Of a stretch of 64,000 bases of DNA, positions 22,284 through 33,230 are shown in pieces (position 1 is the first letter of the stretch; the number at the start of each line of letters is the position of its first letter). The notes under the pieces are model-generated. The model was given only the letters and a program-made list of their open reading frames with translations. It searched no databases and was not told where the DNA came from. Source of the DNA: Lineolata rhizophorae (Eukaryota > Ascomycota > Dothideomycetes > Lineolatales > Lineolataceae); contig MU001694.1 of the NCBI GenBank assembly GCA_010093515.1, positions 254,964-318,963 on the forward strand, read 5' to 3'. The position numbers and the translations under genes are program-made.

Positions 22284-24653
22284 GTCGGTCGGTGGGTCCT
22301 ACGTGGGCTGGTGGGTAGCGTTGAACTGGGGGATGAGGGCTTTCCTTTGGGTATGGGCGAGAGGAGGCATTACCGGAGGCGGTGATGCAGTCATTCGGTT
22401 GGGTGGATACAGTTCGCTGGGTATACCCGTTCTTCTTTGATATTTTATGCAGCTCGAGGCGTTGTTCCGGTTTCTTTATCGCGCTATTTACGAAATGGTA
22501 TCCTTTACTGGGGTTGATCGCGCAGGACTGCGCTTTGGTTTACATGGGACTCTTGGTGCAGGGCTTTTGGTCTTCGGATTTTCTTGGAGGCATCACGTTT
22601 GGACAGGATGTCGCGGCCAGACGTCGATTGTACAGCGTGGAGTTGGATAAGAGTTCAGTTTCTTGGGAAGTAGACGCTAAAGTTTACTAGCGTAAGGGCA
22701 TTATGACTAACTTCTTATTCTATATGATGTTTTTTCTATGTCGTAATGGTTCTAAGCTACCTTGGAAGCCATGCAAATTACTCAACTATATGTTTATTCT
22801 TCTATGGTTGTTGCAACAAACGTTAGAGTGTAAAGTAAGATTAATGTAGGTTATCTAAGAAAAAAAAAAATCCAATATTGGCGTAACTACAAGGCCTCAT
22901 GATAGACAAATGTTCTCGTATACTGGCGATGACTCTGAGCATTATTTCTAAGAGGTTCGTACCGTCGCCGGCTGCCAACAAGCCTGGGGTATGCATGCAG
23001 TCATCTACGTACGACCCGATCATACCCGTCTAAAGAACAGGGGGAGCGTTTTAAGGCGGTTTTGGACCCTGAAGCCGTTGCCAAGTGCATAGCCTGCCCA
23101 CAGGAGTAGATCGAAGTCAGATTTAAGCCAGGAAACTCGCAAGACGATCAGATCGAGACCGTTTGCGATTTTCATCAAAGAGACTTTTCAACTTTTCAAC
23201 GCCCTGCTCGACCACCACGTGTACCTCGAAACCCTCGTCGCGCGAAAATAGCTGCGGGGCAATGAGGTACCTGACATGTTCCTGGCCAAGTGTAATCCTC
23301 AGCCGCAAGGCGTTCGCAGGAAACGGATGGACGGGATTCCATATCCCCAGCCACATCGTCAAGCAGCGTCTTCCCCCGCACAGGTACATCCAGAGATACA
23401 TGCAGGCGATCGCGAACCGGATCAACGCATGGGAGAAGCAAACGCGCTCGCCCGGCCGATCAACACGTGCGAGGGCTCTTGGTTTAATTAATCCCCCAAA
23501 TCCCCGGCCGGCGGTCTGGGCCGAGATGGTTGGCCCGCAACGACGATCTTCACCCCCAACCATCAAGCCGTCGCACGCTCCGCGGGGATGTCGTCGCCAC
23601 TCCACACGTGCGCACAACGCAATCCCGCCTGACAGCGCCAATCCGCTTGTCGATCTTCAGCGAAGGACTCGCGTCGAAGGGCAAAAGCAAATCCGAGCCC
23701 ACGCAGTCCGCATCGCCTGCTCTTTGGGGGCGCCTTGATCGGAGAGCCCGCCCGCACGGCCACCAGACATTAGCCGGAGAAGACTTGTCGCCAGCGGTCC
23801 AGGCCTCATGGTCGTCGTCCACGCAGGGCGGCTCAAGCCCTCAGCCCTGCGGCGGCTTGACAGCCCCCTCACCACCAATTGGCTGCGGCACGCTGCTGCA
23901 GGGCGCAAGGCACACGTGCGATCGGGGCGGGAGGGACCAAGCTACTGCATGCGGCTACGGGTGGGTGGCTAGCCTCACAATGGCGTTTTCTCCGACCGTT
24001 CTCGAAAAACAGTCAATTGTTTTTTTCTTCTCGTGGCTTGTCCCACCCGGGTCAACCACCACCTTCTCCGTGTATTCGTGGAGTTGAGACGGAGGCGAGG
24101 AGATCCAGTCGCCGGCTGCGGCCTGATCAGCAACAGCGCGGCGATCTGGGCCCGCTAGCAACTGGGTCATGACGCCCGGGGTGTTCTCTCGCCCGATGAT
24201 TCGCCCCGGCCCGTGGCGGCCTGTGCGCTTGCTTTTGCTCATCGCCGAGTGGCGCGCGTGGATACGTGATCGTCACTCCCACTTTTCCCTCGTGCGGGAT
24301 TCCCACAGGGCACGCGGATGGCGCCGGCTGGGCAAGACGCTGGACTAGGGCAGGTGCCTGGCATGAAGCCAACCCCCATGCGCCCTGAAAAGGTGGGTTG
24401 GCAAGATTGCAGATGCACCGCATGGTGGTGGGATCGCGCCGGGTCAAATAAAACCTGAGCTCCGCCTCTTGGAGCTCTCCCAGAGCTCTCCATTTTACCA
24501 CGGTTATCAGACCAATATTTGAAGGCTTTTCACGAGATACCCGTTCTTCCTTTCGTCTTTGATTGCCTGGCTCCATCTCTGCTCTCCTCTGCAATTGCAA
24601 TCGGACCGACAATTCCTCCTCCCCTTCCTTCTCCTACTCGCGACCCATTCGCG
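22284..24653. other. Intergenic region, 3' flank of spt8 and promoter of the next gene
   Basis: The first part is AT-rich and fits a 3' UTR. From about 23100 it becomes GC-rich. Apart from a doubtful small minus-strand frame at 23123-23401 (listed separately) no gene is supported. A pyrimidine-rich leader (about 24530-24650) precedes the ATG at 24654. Confidence 0.45.
23123..23401 (-). CDS. Doubtful small open frame, unassigned
   Basis: From the ATG at 23401 this encodes 92 residues (MYLWMYLCGG...LASFLA) whose second half, including GQEHVRYLIAPQLF and a helical, charged C-terminus, looks more like protein than the surrounding frames do. There is no recognisable domain and the frame is open further upstream without ATG, so an upstream exon is possible. 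It could equally be chance or a remnant. Confidence 0.2.
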   Translation of the reverse strand: MYLWMYLCGGRRCLTMWLGIWNPVHPFPANALRLRITLGQEHVRYLIAPQLFSRDEGFEVHVVVEQGVEKLKSLFDENRKRSRSDRLASFLA

Positions 24654-26104
24654 ATGTTCGACCTCCGGGACCTCGAGACCTCGCAGGGCGTTGAGGCTCT
24701 CGTATCCGCCTGCTATGCCGGCACCGTCCTGTGCAAAGCCTGGCGTGCCAAGCGCATGAAGCTGCCCATGGAGATTTGGAAGAACGCAGACCTGAACAGC
24801 CTTGAAGTCGCCCTGCGCTCCACGGGCTCCGTCATCCAGCGCGAGTACAACCGCGACTTCTCCAAGCTAGGCCACGTCTTTGCGTCCGGTGACAGTACGT
24901 CTCACCATCTCTTATCGTCCTCCTTCGTCATGGTGTTCCCTTTTGTCGCGCGTGCTTCTGAAGCTCGTATGACGTTCGTGGCGCACTTTTATAGCGTCGA
25001 CCCACATGGCCTCTCCCCCGTCGGCCCTTTTCGCGAAAACCTGCTACGCACAAGCACAACATTTGCACTCGGAACCACTTCCGAGTGATCCATCGTCTGT
25101 TTCATTCCCGAGTCAACCTCCGCGCTTATGGCCCTGACTAACCTGCATCGGGATATTTCCCGTTCCCAACTATAGACATGGCGCACCTTGACCTCGCCCG
25201 GCAGCTGATCGTGCTACACTACTCCGTTATAATGCTGCTACAATCGGCGCTCACATCCGGGACATCTATCGAGCCGACGGAGCTGCTGCGGACCACTAAC
25301 GCCGTCCGCATCGGCGCCATGCGCGCCTTGCAACACCAGTTCATGCGGCAGGTCTCATCCTCTTCGACCACGACCCCCTCCAAGCGTCCCTCCGACAAGC
25401 ACAACAACCGCGGCGACCCCCGCCATCAGCACAATTCACACCACCGCCGCGGTAACCCCATGGGCCCCGACCCAGCCTGGACTTCCTCCTCGACGGCGCG
25501 CCCCCTCCCGCGCGCCGAATTCTACTGCCGATACGCCCTCGAACTCCAAAGCACGCCCGCATCGCGGCCCTCGACCGCCCGCTCCAACACGTCCGCTCCC
25601 GGCGCGAACAAGGACCGCCCCACCCTCATGCGCGCCGCCACCGCCGCGACCGGAACCGGCGCGACCGCGACAGGGCCCCCGCACACGCACCGGCGCAACA
25701 AGTCGTCGCACTCGGCGGCCACGGACGAGGCGCTGACGCCGCTGCCGCGCCCCTGCCCCGACTGCCTCGGGCTCATCCCGCCGCCGCCGTACCGCCCCGC
25801 ACGCCACTACGTCAGGCCCGCGCGCCGGCCCCGCCGCGGCTGCTACGTCTGCCTGTCGGGCCGCTTCGTCGCCAAGTCGCACCGTGCCCTCGACGCCGAC
25901 GGCTTCGTCGGCTACGGCTGCCTCTTCTGCGAGCGGCGCGACGTCGACTGGCGCGTCACGTACGCCGGCGTCGCGGAGCTGATGAGGCATGTGCGGCGAG
26001 AGCACGTGGAGGAGGAGCTGTTGGAGGATGGGGACGTGACGTTGGTGGTGGGGGAGAGGGAGGGGCTGGTGGCGGAGGTGGGGGAGGGGAATGTGCATGG
26101 GTGA
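24654..26104 (+). CDS. Unassigned fungal protein with helical N-terminus and C-terminal Cys/His motifs
   Basis: Two exons, 24654-24894 and 25176-26104, join in phase to 389 residues across a long 281-nt intron (donor GTACGT, branch CTGAC/CTAAC, acceptor TATAG). Residues 1-160 are predicted helical (LEVALRSTGSVIQREYNRDF, then LIVLHYSVIMLLQSAL). A Ser/Thr/His-rich linker follows, then a Cys-rich C-terminus: CPDC, GCYVC, GYGCLFC, and a final HVRREH. The spacing (two CxxC-type pairs and an HxxxxH) suggests zinc binding, perhaps a C2H2-like last finger. I do not recognise the family and assign no function. Codon bias and splice signals support a real, expressed gene. It converges with bot1, with 389 bp between the stop codons. 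Confidence 0.8.
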
Positions 26105-26493
26105 GATGGCGTTCGTGTGTGTGTGTGTTACGCTGTGATGTTGTAGAAGACACGAGGTCATGATATGGCGTTGTGGGTAGCATACATATAGATAGGATGG
26201 GCATTAGCACGATGATTTTAGCTGTACTAATAGGAATATATTCAGTAACTGAATGGCAGATAATACTTGATTGGTGACTTATATCTCCCGGTCGCATATA
26301 CACCTTACTATTGTTTAAATTCATAAGGGAGCAATACACTAGTGCGAATCTATTTCGGAAGTTACAGTTACATAGTGTACACCAGAGGCCGATCGCTATG
26401 CCATCTATACAACATGTCAGATTGCAAACCTAGCCAGACAGAACCCGAAAACCCCACCAAACTTCTTACTGAGCAACCCAAACCTCAATGACC
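26105..26493. other. Short intergenic region between convergent genes
   Basis: This 389-bp AT-rich stretch must hold the 3' UTRs of the two facing genes. It starts with a short TG repeat (about 26112-26128). Nothing else is seen. Confidence 0.6.
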
Positions 26494-27773
26494 TCACTCC
26501 ACCTTCGTCGCAATCTTAACCTGCCCCTTCTTCCTATCCTCATGCGGGAACCCATATCGCCACCCCACGCCCTTCGGACTCCTCTCGTTGCCCGCCACCT
26601 CATCCGCATTAACCTCCCTAAACTTGAAATCCCACCTCCTACCCCGCACCGTCCTCGTCTGCGCCTCTCTCGTCTCCCTCTCCTTCTTCTCCTTCTCCTC
26701 GGCCAGCTTGTCCGCCTCGCTGGCCGCCTCCTGCTCCGCCGCGCGCGCCTCGCGCGCCGACCCGCCCGCCAGCCGCACGCGCTCGCGCGCGATGAGCTCC
26801 GGGTGCGGGATGCGCTGGTCGGCGGGGAGCAGGGACGGGGCGAAGGCGCGGCCGGCGTCGGCGCGCGTGAAGGGCCGCGACTCCGACGTCGGGTGGAAGA
26901 GCTGGGTGCCCGTGGCCTGGTGGACGGGGAGGTCGTTGATGGGCTCGTGGGGGTGGGCGCCGCCGACAGGCTTGTAGGGGGTCTGGGGGAGCATGGAGAG
27001 GATAGCGTTGGCGTAGGGGTGCGCGAGGCGTTTGCCCTGTTGCGGAAGGAAGGAATGTTTTGTTAGACTTGAGGCCGGGAAAGTATGAAGTCGAGAGCTG
27101 GAGAAGGGCACGGTGAAAGGGGAGAAGGGTAGATCAGGACAAAAGGCTTGTTGTAACCATGTAGGCGTCTTAAAGACTAATCGAATTTTGGTTTTTGCAA
27201 AGGTCTCATCATGCAAGTTTTATCGCAGTCAACCTGCGACAACGCCAAAAATATCTCGAGAAGAAAAATAGAAAAAAAAGAAACAAAACTCACCTCCTTC
27301 TCCCACCTCCTCTCCACCTCCTTCATCCTCGCCACGGCCCCCACCCTCTCCACCCCCACCAGCATCCGCGCGCTCACCTCCCTCACGCTCATCCCCCGAT
27401 TCACCACCATATCCCAGATGCCGTCGCGCAGCTCCTCGCTCAGCACCGGCAAGCTCTGGAAGTGCCGATTCCTCGGGAACGGGAACTTGTTGTACCGCTG
27501 CCGACCGCCTGCGTCCGCGCCTTCCTCTCCCTCCTCCTGCCCGCCCCAGTTGCTCCCCCCGCCGAGGTAGTTCGTCGTCCCCGCCGCCGGCCGCCGGAAC
27601 TGCCGCCCCGCCCCGTTGATCCACGCCCACATGGCGCTGCGCTGCCGCGTCGCGAGGCGCGCCGAGCGCGAGAACGCGCGCGCGCCGCCGCCTTTGGGCA
27701 TCGACGGGTTAGCGGCGCGCGACGGTGCGGCGCCCGGTAGGGCTGCTGCGGCGGTGCCTATTCGGGGCGGCAT
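26494..27773 (-). CDS. bot1: Mitochondrial small-subunit ribosomal protein mS45 (Bot1 / eukaryotic mitochondrial regulator family)
   Basis: Exons 27773-27294 and 27036-26494 join at a phase-0 intron of 257 nt to give 340 residues. The N-terminus is Ala/Arg/Ser-rich with few acidic residues (MPPRIGTAAAALPGAAPSRAA), as expected for a mitochondrial presequence. The family core is clear: RYNKFPFPRNRHFQSLPVL, SEELRDGIWDMVVNRGMSV, then the second exon GKRLAHPYANAILSMLPQTPY. The C-terminal half has a charged coiled-coil-like stretch (EADKLAEEKEKKERE) and ends in WRYGFPHEDRKKGQ. Bot1 in fission yeast and Mrps35 in budding yeast are small-subunit mitoribosome proteins needed for respiration; the role here is inferred from homology. 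It is an isolated gene, convergent with the unassigned Cys/His gene. Confidence 0.88.
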
Positions 27774-29905
27774 GTCGATGGAGGGTCGGGGTTTCTGGCG
27801 GAAGGTGGGAAAGCGCGATTCGGACGGCGAGACGGTTAGAAGTGGATGATGTGGTTAGCGCATTGATTGGTGTTGGCGAATGCGCCCAAGGCTGTCACGT
27901 CGGCGCAAAAGAATCGAAGCAGAGAATGTCTCCCTGGACTAAAAGCTTTGGTGGAGGTGTCCGCAGACGCATGCGGTCGGAGAAGGAAAATCCAATGTCC
28001 CGACAGCCAATCAAAACTTGAGACTTTCAACATCGCTCACATGATCACAACCGTCCAGACAAATCACGTGCGACCACCTGGCCCTCGGGCTGGCAAACAT
28101 CGATTTACGGATTCATTTTGCATTAAGGGAGCTTCCTCAAAAGGTCCCTCTCTTCTTCGGTATTATTCCCATGCAGTTTGCACGTGGAAATACCCCAAAG
28201 CATCCCCGCACCTCCAAACTTTTGCCATACAAACTAAGTAGGCGCCGTCACCAATGTCGCGAGGCATGCAAACACCTAGAAAATGCATGCACCTTCAACC
28301 CCCGTCTCGATGTCCCAACCTGCGACACTTTACTTAGCTTTAGAGACAGAGGAAGGCTTCGTATATGTACGAGTGGTTTGTTGCGCACCGCACACATTGC
28401 AGAGAACGTGAACGCAGCAAGCAGGTTTCAGAAGCACAAAGCGACGAACTTCAAGGACAGCAACTCAAGATGGGATTACACACGCTAAACTGAACACGAT
28501 AACGACAGTAATGTCAGCGGTAGTGATGATAACTTTCCCGATCCACGATCCCAAGCCAGTGAGGAACCGTGTTTCCAGCGCCTCGTTGATGCCCCCGGGA
28601 AAAAAAAAAAATTAGAAAAAGGGGAGAAGAAAAAGGAAAAAAAAATGAGAAAAGGAAAACAAGCGTTTAAGAAAAAGCACAAAGTTCTAAATCGCCGGTC
28701 CAGATGGTAAGCAGGTGCGCACACCTTGTTAAAGTGAAGACAACAAAGAACAAGGGACGCAGAATAGTGCTAGTGCTAGTGCCGAACAGAAAGCGGGACA
28801 GACGCGGCCGGCATAAGGAAACAGAAACACGGACGCCACGGAAAGGACTGTCAAATCTCAGATGCTAGTGCCCGGCCAAAAGAAATGATGATGGAAACCA
28901 CACTGTTTAAGAGACACACCGAAAAATGATATAAAGAGGAGAAAGCACAAAGCGGAGACCACATATTGGGAGAAGAAAAACGCGCCGAGGCAATTGCCAG
29001 TGTCCGCTTCTTCCCCATGCGAGTCGGCAAGTGCATTCGGCCGCGGTTGCCAAAAGCCCCGGCCAATGCGACTGTCATGCACAGTTTCCACCAGGTGCGC
29101 CGATCAAGAAATGTACTATGCGTGTCTGTATGTAGTTCAGTACCGACGAAAAAGAAAAATGAAAAAATGAAAAGGGAAAAACTCCTGTGCTCAATGATCT
29201 GGAAAACCTTTCGGATGCAAGCCACTGCTGCTGCTGGGAGCGCAGGTTGTCTTTCTGGATCGATGAGGAACATTTAGAACCCGAGAAAACAAGTGCCGCA
29301 AGAGAAAATCAGAAACAAAGGGGAGACAAAGAGGAACCCCAAAGGCGGTATGGTCCAACAAGTTTCGAATCGGTGAGAGCCCGCTCCTAGCAAGATCATG
29401 CCTCACTCCCCGTAATCAACTCCAACTAGAAGCCAGCTTTTTCCTCGTCCCATAACCACGTACACCTTGCGCGCAACCCCGAATCTGATGACGGACGAAG
29501 AGGCGTGCCAAAAAGGAACAAAAGAGAAAAAATACAGGCGGTTTAAGAGTTACACTACGAGTGCCGAAAGAATCGAATACGCGCCAGCTCCGTCAAGAAG
29601 TCCCTGATAAGAACGCACAAGGGGGAATCATCGCTTTATGCTGACTGAAGTCAAACGAGACCACCCCTTTACCGATTGGAGACAAAATTTAGCCATGTCC
29701 ATGCACCGAGCAGAATGAAACAATAGGAAAAGGCACAAACACCGCGCCATGATGGAAACGACAGATGGAAACGGGACAACACGGGAGAAAGTGCTTTCAA
29801 CAGAAGGAAACAACAGTAAACAGTATCCTGGGGCATCCACCTCCTACGCCCGAACTCCAAATCGTCACACGTAAATGTCGCCTACAACCCTCGATGCTCG
29901 ATTTA
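27774..29905. other. Intergenic region, bot1 promoter and whi3 3' flank
   Basis: The left part is the 5' side of bot1. The purine-rich, A-rich sequence at about 28500-29900 has many stops and fits a long 3' UTR of the minus-strand RNA-binding gene. Short frames on both strands have no protein features. Confidence 0.5.
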
Positions 29906-31705
29906 TCATCTACCCATCATGAAAGCCGGGTGGCTGGACTCCACGAGACCGTTGTAGAAGCCGCTTCCAGTGCTTCCGGTGCCTGGCATGGGCTGAGTGC
30001 GCACGTTGTTACCGAAAGTGGGGTTGGACCCGCCGCCAAACGCTCCTCCGTTCCCAAACCCTCCGAAACCGGAATTGCCGCCGTTCAAGACGGGAGTCCC
30101 GAGACCTGGAGGCGCGGGAATGCCCGGTGGCGGACCGGTCGCGGTGGAAAATCCGTGGGAAGATCCCATTCCCATGCCGGGCAAAGCAGACTGCGGAGTC
30201 ATCGGGGTAGGCGGCATTTGGTTCGTCTGGCCGTTGCGGACACCGAGGGGATTCTTCGAGAAGCTGAGACGAATGCCGCCCTTGACGCTATTGTGAAGAG
30301 GCTGGCCGTAGAGCTCGTTGAGCGCCTTGGTGGCGAAAGACACGTCCTCGAATTCCACGAAGCACATGGGTCCGTTCTGCTTGGTTCGGAAACAAAGGCG
30401 CTTGTATCCACGCTGTTTGGAGAACATTGCCTTCAACTCATCCTCAGAAGTGTCGATTGGCAGATTTCCGACGTAGAGAGTGTTGCACGGAGGATTTTGA
30501 TCGGCCGGGTTGACGGGAGGATAGTTGTGGCGCTGGTAATGATTGTTCAGCTGATAGCTGCTCGCACCAAGAGGACCCATCGACGTCGGAATGGAGTTGT
30601 TGGGCGACATAGTCGAAATTGCCGAGTTAGGCGACTGGATCGGGCCGACCGAGCGAGGAGACGCGAACGTCGAAAGCGGTGGTGAAGCTATATTGCCAGG
30701 CCCCGACGTCGTACTAAGTGAGAGACCGGCAAATCGGGAAACGGGAAGCGAAGGATTCGTGGTCCGGCGAGTTAACGGCGGTTGCACCGTTTGACCACTC
30801 TTGGCGTACGCGATGGGATCTTTCAAGAGCTCCCCGGTCTCGTCCTCGCCCATTTCCTCGTTAATAACCGACTTGCCCGTGACGCGCGGAGGGTCACGTA
30901 GTGAGTTGCTCAGTGGCGACTGTGGCGAAAATAGGCTGTGGAAATGCGAGCCCGCCTCTGGAATCGGAAGATCGCCATTGGTGGCGACGGTGGTAGAACC
31001 AACCGCGGTGCCATTGGGAGGTGACATCTTCTCCATGTTCCTGAAGGTGCCATCATAACGCGAAGCCTGGCGGCCATTCGTCGTCGGCGCACCTGGAGAA
31101 GTAGAGGTGGAGCTCTGGCGATCGATAGAACCACCGACCGTGTTGCGCCTGCCCGGAGCGGGGTACTGCAAGACTTCCACGATCATCTTGGCGTCGTTCG
31201 CAGTGTTGGGCTTCCCGTGGAGCCGGTCACGGGCCTCATTAGCGCCTCCCAGGGTCTTGAATCGGGCAACAGCGCTGAGGTAGTTCTTGTCTTCAGTAGC
31301 GTCCAAAGGTACAAAATCGGCGTCGACGAGATCTTTGGCAAACAGCAACATGCTCTGGAGGGCTTCGACTCCGGTGCTGCGGGGAAGCTTCCGGATGAGA
31401 ATGGTCGGCATGGACAAGGTGTCGGGGTTGCTGACGGAGTGGTCCAGACCGGGAAACGGCATCAGTGAAGACGGATCCTTTTCCAGCGGTTTGCGTTCGC
31501 CGATGGGAGAGATGTTGTAGGTGTGCTGGAGCGCCGAGGGTTGCGTGGCGGGACCAAAGCCGTCGCCGGCCATCTTCTGCGACGGCGCAAACACGCTCTT
31601 GGGCGGCGAGGCGGACGAGCTCACGTACGTACCCGGGAAGAAAGAGGTCGAGGTCGAGGCCAATCCGGGAGGGCTCGATCCGCTAGGACTCGGCCCGGCG
31701 GCCAT
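29906..31705 (-). CDS. whi3: Whi3-like RNA-binding protein (RRM)
   Basis: A single exon of 599 residues from ATG 31705. The C-terminal RRM starts at PPCNTLYVGNLPIDTSEDEL (RNP2 = LYVGNL) and continues with FRTKQNGPMCFVEFED (RNP1-like) and KGGIRLSFSKNPLGVRNG, the hallmark of Whi3/Whi4 proteins. A weaker RRM-like fold lies near the N-terminus (PTILIRKLPRSTGVEALQSM). The rest is disordered: Ser/Pro-rich N-terminus and Gly/Asn/Phe-rich C-terminus (GGNSGFGGFGNGG) able to condense. Whi3 binds mRNAs such as those of G1 cyclins in the cytoplasm and delays cell-cycle entry; in filamentous fungi it organises mRNA condensates. Function here is by homology. The leader upstream carries a heptamer repeat (listed). 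No introns or damage are evident. Confidence 0.88.
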   Translation of the reverse strand: MAAGPSPSGSSPPGLASTSTSFFPGTYVSSSASPPKSVFAPSQKMAGDGFGPATQPSALQHTYNISPIGERKPLEKDPSSLMPFPGLDHSVSNPDTLSMPTILIRKLPRSTGVEALQSMLLFAKDLVDADFVPLDATEDKNYLSAVARFKTLGGANEARDRLHGKPNTANDAKMIVEVLQYPAPGRRNTVGGSIDRQSSTSTSPGAPTTNGRQASRYDGTFRNMEKMSPPNGTAVGSTTVATNGDLPIPEAGSHFHSLFSPQSPLSNSLRDPPRVTGKSVINEEMGEDETGELLKDPIAYAKSGQTVQPPLTRRTTNPSLPVSRFAGLSLSTTSGPGNIASPPLSTFASPRSVGPIQSPNSAISTMSPNNSIPTSMGPLGASSYQLNNHYQRHNYPPVNPADQNPPCNTLYVGNLPIDTSEDELKAMFSKQRGYKRLCFRTKQNGPMCFVEFEDVSFATKALNELYGQPLHNSVKGGIRLSFSKNPLGVRNGQTNQMPPTPMTPQSALPGMGMGSSHGFSTATGPPPGIPAPPGLGTPVLNGGNSGFGGFGNGGAFGGGSNPTFGNNVRTQPMPGTGSTGSGFYNGLVESSHPAFMMGR

Positions 31706-33230
31706 GTCGTGGGGCGGGCCTTGTCCTCAGCGTGGGCGCGTGGCGGATTGCGGATTGCGGGTTGCGGGTTGCGGGTTGCGGGAACAAAGGACGGGCGGAG
31801 GCTACGGCCGCGCCCGCTATACTCAGCAGCGCGCCAGAGCTCGGCACCCAGTCGAGAGGCAGCACCACGACGGGCCGTTGCGCGTGCGGTGCGATTCGCT
31901 CGCGGCGGGATGCGGGCGGAGAGGCGCGTCGTCGCCGTCGTTGCCGGCGCAGGAAGCGGGCTTGGGGTGGTTGTCGCGGCAGGGAGGGCCGGGACGGACG
32001 GGCTGGCCGTTGCGGCGCTCGAGGTTTGGGCGAGAAGTCGCGAAGGTGGTGGTGAGGGTTGGAGGTTGCGCGCGCCGGCGAAGGAACGGCGAGGCAGCCG
32101 CGCCGCGCCAAGCTTTGCCGGCGCGAGATAGCGATGGGATGGGGGAAGGACCAACGAAGGCGGGCGAGGAAGGGACGGGCGAGCGGCGCGGGTGGGAAGA
32201 TTGCGCGCGCGCGGAAACGGATGACGAGCGTGAGAGAGAGGGCGAGCGAGGGCGGGCGCGGTACAGGATACGGCGCGGTTACTGCCTCCCGGGAGGAGGG
32301 ACGGTAGGGGGGGAGGAGTGTTAGTGGTGGAGGTGGCGGGGGGGTTGCGGGCAGGGCAGGCGGGCAAGGCAGCGCGCGGTGTGGGTGAGGAATCCGGCCA
32401 GGACAGCGCGGCCGGGGGAGATAGGCAGATGGTGGGAAGGGAATCTCGGCGGTGGATAAGGTGCGCGCGAGAGCGGTCGGGCGCTAATCGGCTGGCGGGC
32501 CTCGCAGGGGGGGCGGGCTAGCGTGCGGCGGCGGCGGGCCTGATTGGGACGCGCGACGGCCGGGGCGAGGAACGGTTTGGTCCGAGGCCAATGGCCGGCC
32601 CAGGCCGCGCCGCCGACTCGAGCCAGCGACCGCCGGCCGCGGGCGGGACTCAGCGACGCTCGCCCTGCGCTCGGAGAGAGGAACCGTCGCCGGGCTCGAC
32701 GACGGCGCTGTGGCAGTGGCTCGGTCGCCCGCTCGGCGCCGTGCGCTTGGTGCGGCGGGGCGGCACACACGGCCAGGCGGTGGTGGCTTGCCCGGCGAGG
32801 CTGCGCGCGCGCGCTGCAGTGCTTGCTTGCTCGGGCGACGGCGGCGAGCGGCGGACGCGGGCGGGCGGCGGGTGTTGCGGGGCACCGCCAGGCAAGTCGA
32901 AAGGCGGACGAGGAGTCGCGACGGTGGTGGTGGTGGTGGACGACCAGCAGCAACCAAGCTGGCAACGGCGGCAGTTGCAGCGGGCAAGCGGACAGCCACT
33001 GGTGCTTACAACAGCGACACCCACAACTCACCCACACGGGCAGAAAAGGTCGAGTAAAAGGGCCAAAAAAAAAATAAAGTCGTCGCAGGCGTGCCGTGCA
33101 GACGCGCAGCCACGGGGCACGGACGCGGGCGATAAGTGACAGCTGGGGGAGGGTTGCGGCCGGGGCGCGCGCCGGGCGGTTTGAGATGTGCTGACTGCCC
33201 GTTGACGCGGAGCAACGGTCCAAGCAATTA
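31706..33230. promoter_or_regulatory. GC-rich leader/promoter region of whi3
   Basis: Very GC-rich DNA upstream of the whi3 ATG with many overlapping frames on both strands, none with protein features. It contains the heptamer repeat at 31743-31782. A long 5' UTR with several upstream start codons is likely but cannot be delimited from sequence. Confidence 0.4.
31743..31782. repeat. GCGGRTT heptamer tandem repeat in the whi3 leader
   Basis: About 5.7 head-to-tail copies: two of GCGGATT then three of GCGGGTT and a partial one. It lies 38-77 bp upstream of the whi3 ATG. The plus strand has four closely spaced GGG runs (G-quadruplex-capable); the sense mRNA would be C-rich at this place. Confidence 0.85.

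Noticed and set aside
29765-30685. 306-codon plus-strand open frame
   Set aside because: Antisense to the RRM half of whi3; a shadow of its codon bias.
31739-32367. Several overlapping Arg/Ala/Pro-rich frames upstream of whi3
   Set aside because: They occur on both strands in very GC-rich DNA and have no domain or start context.
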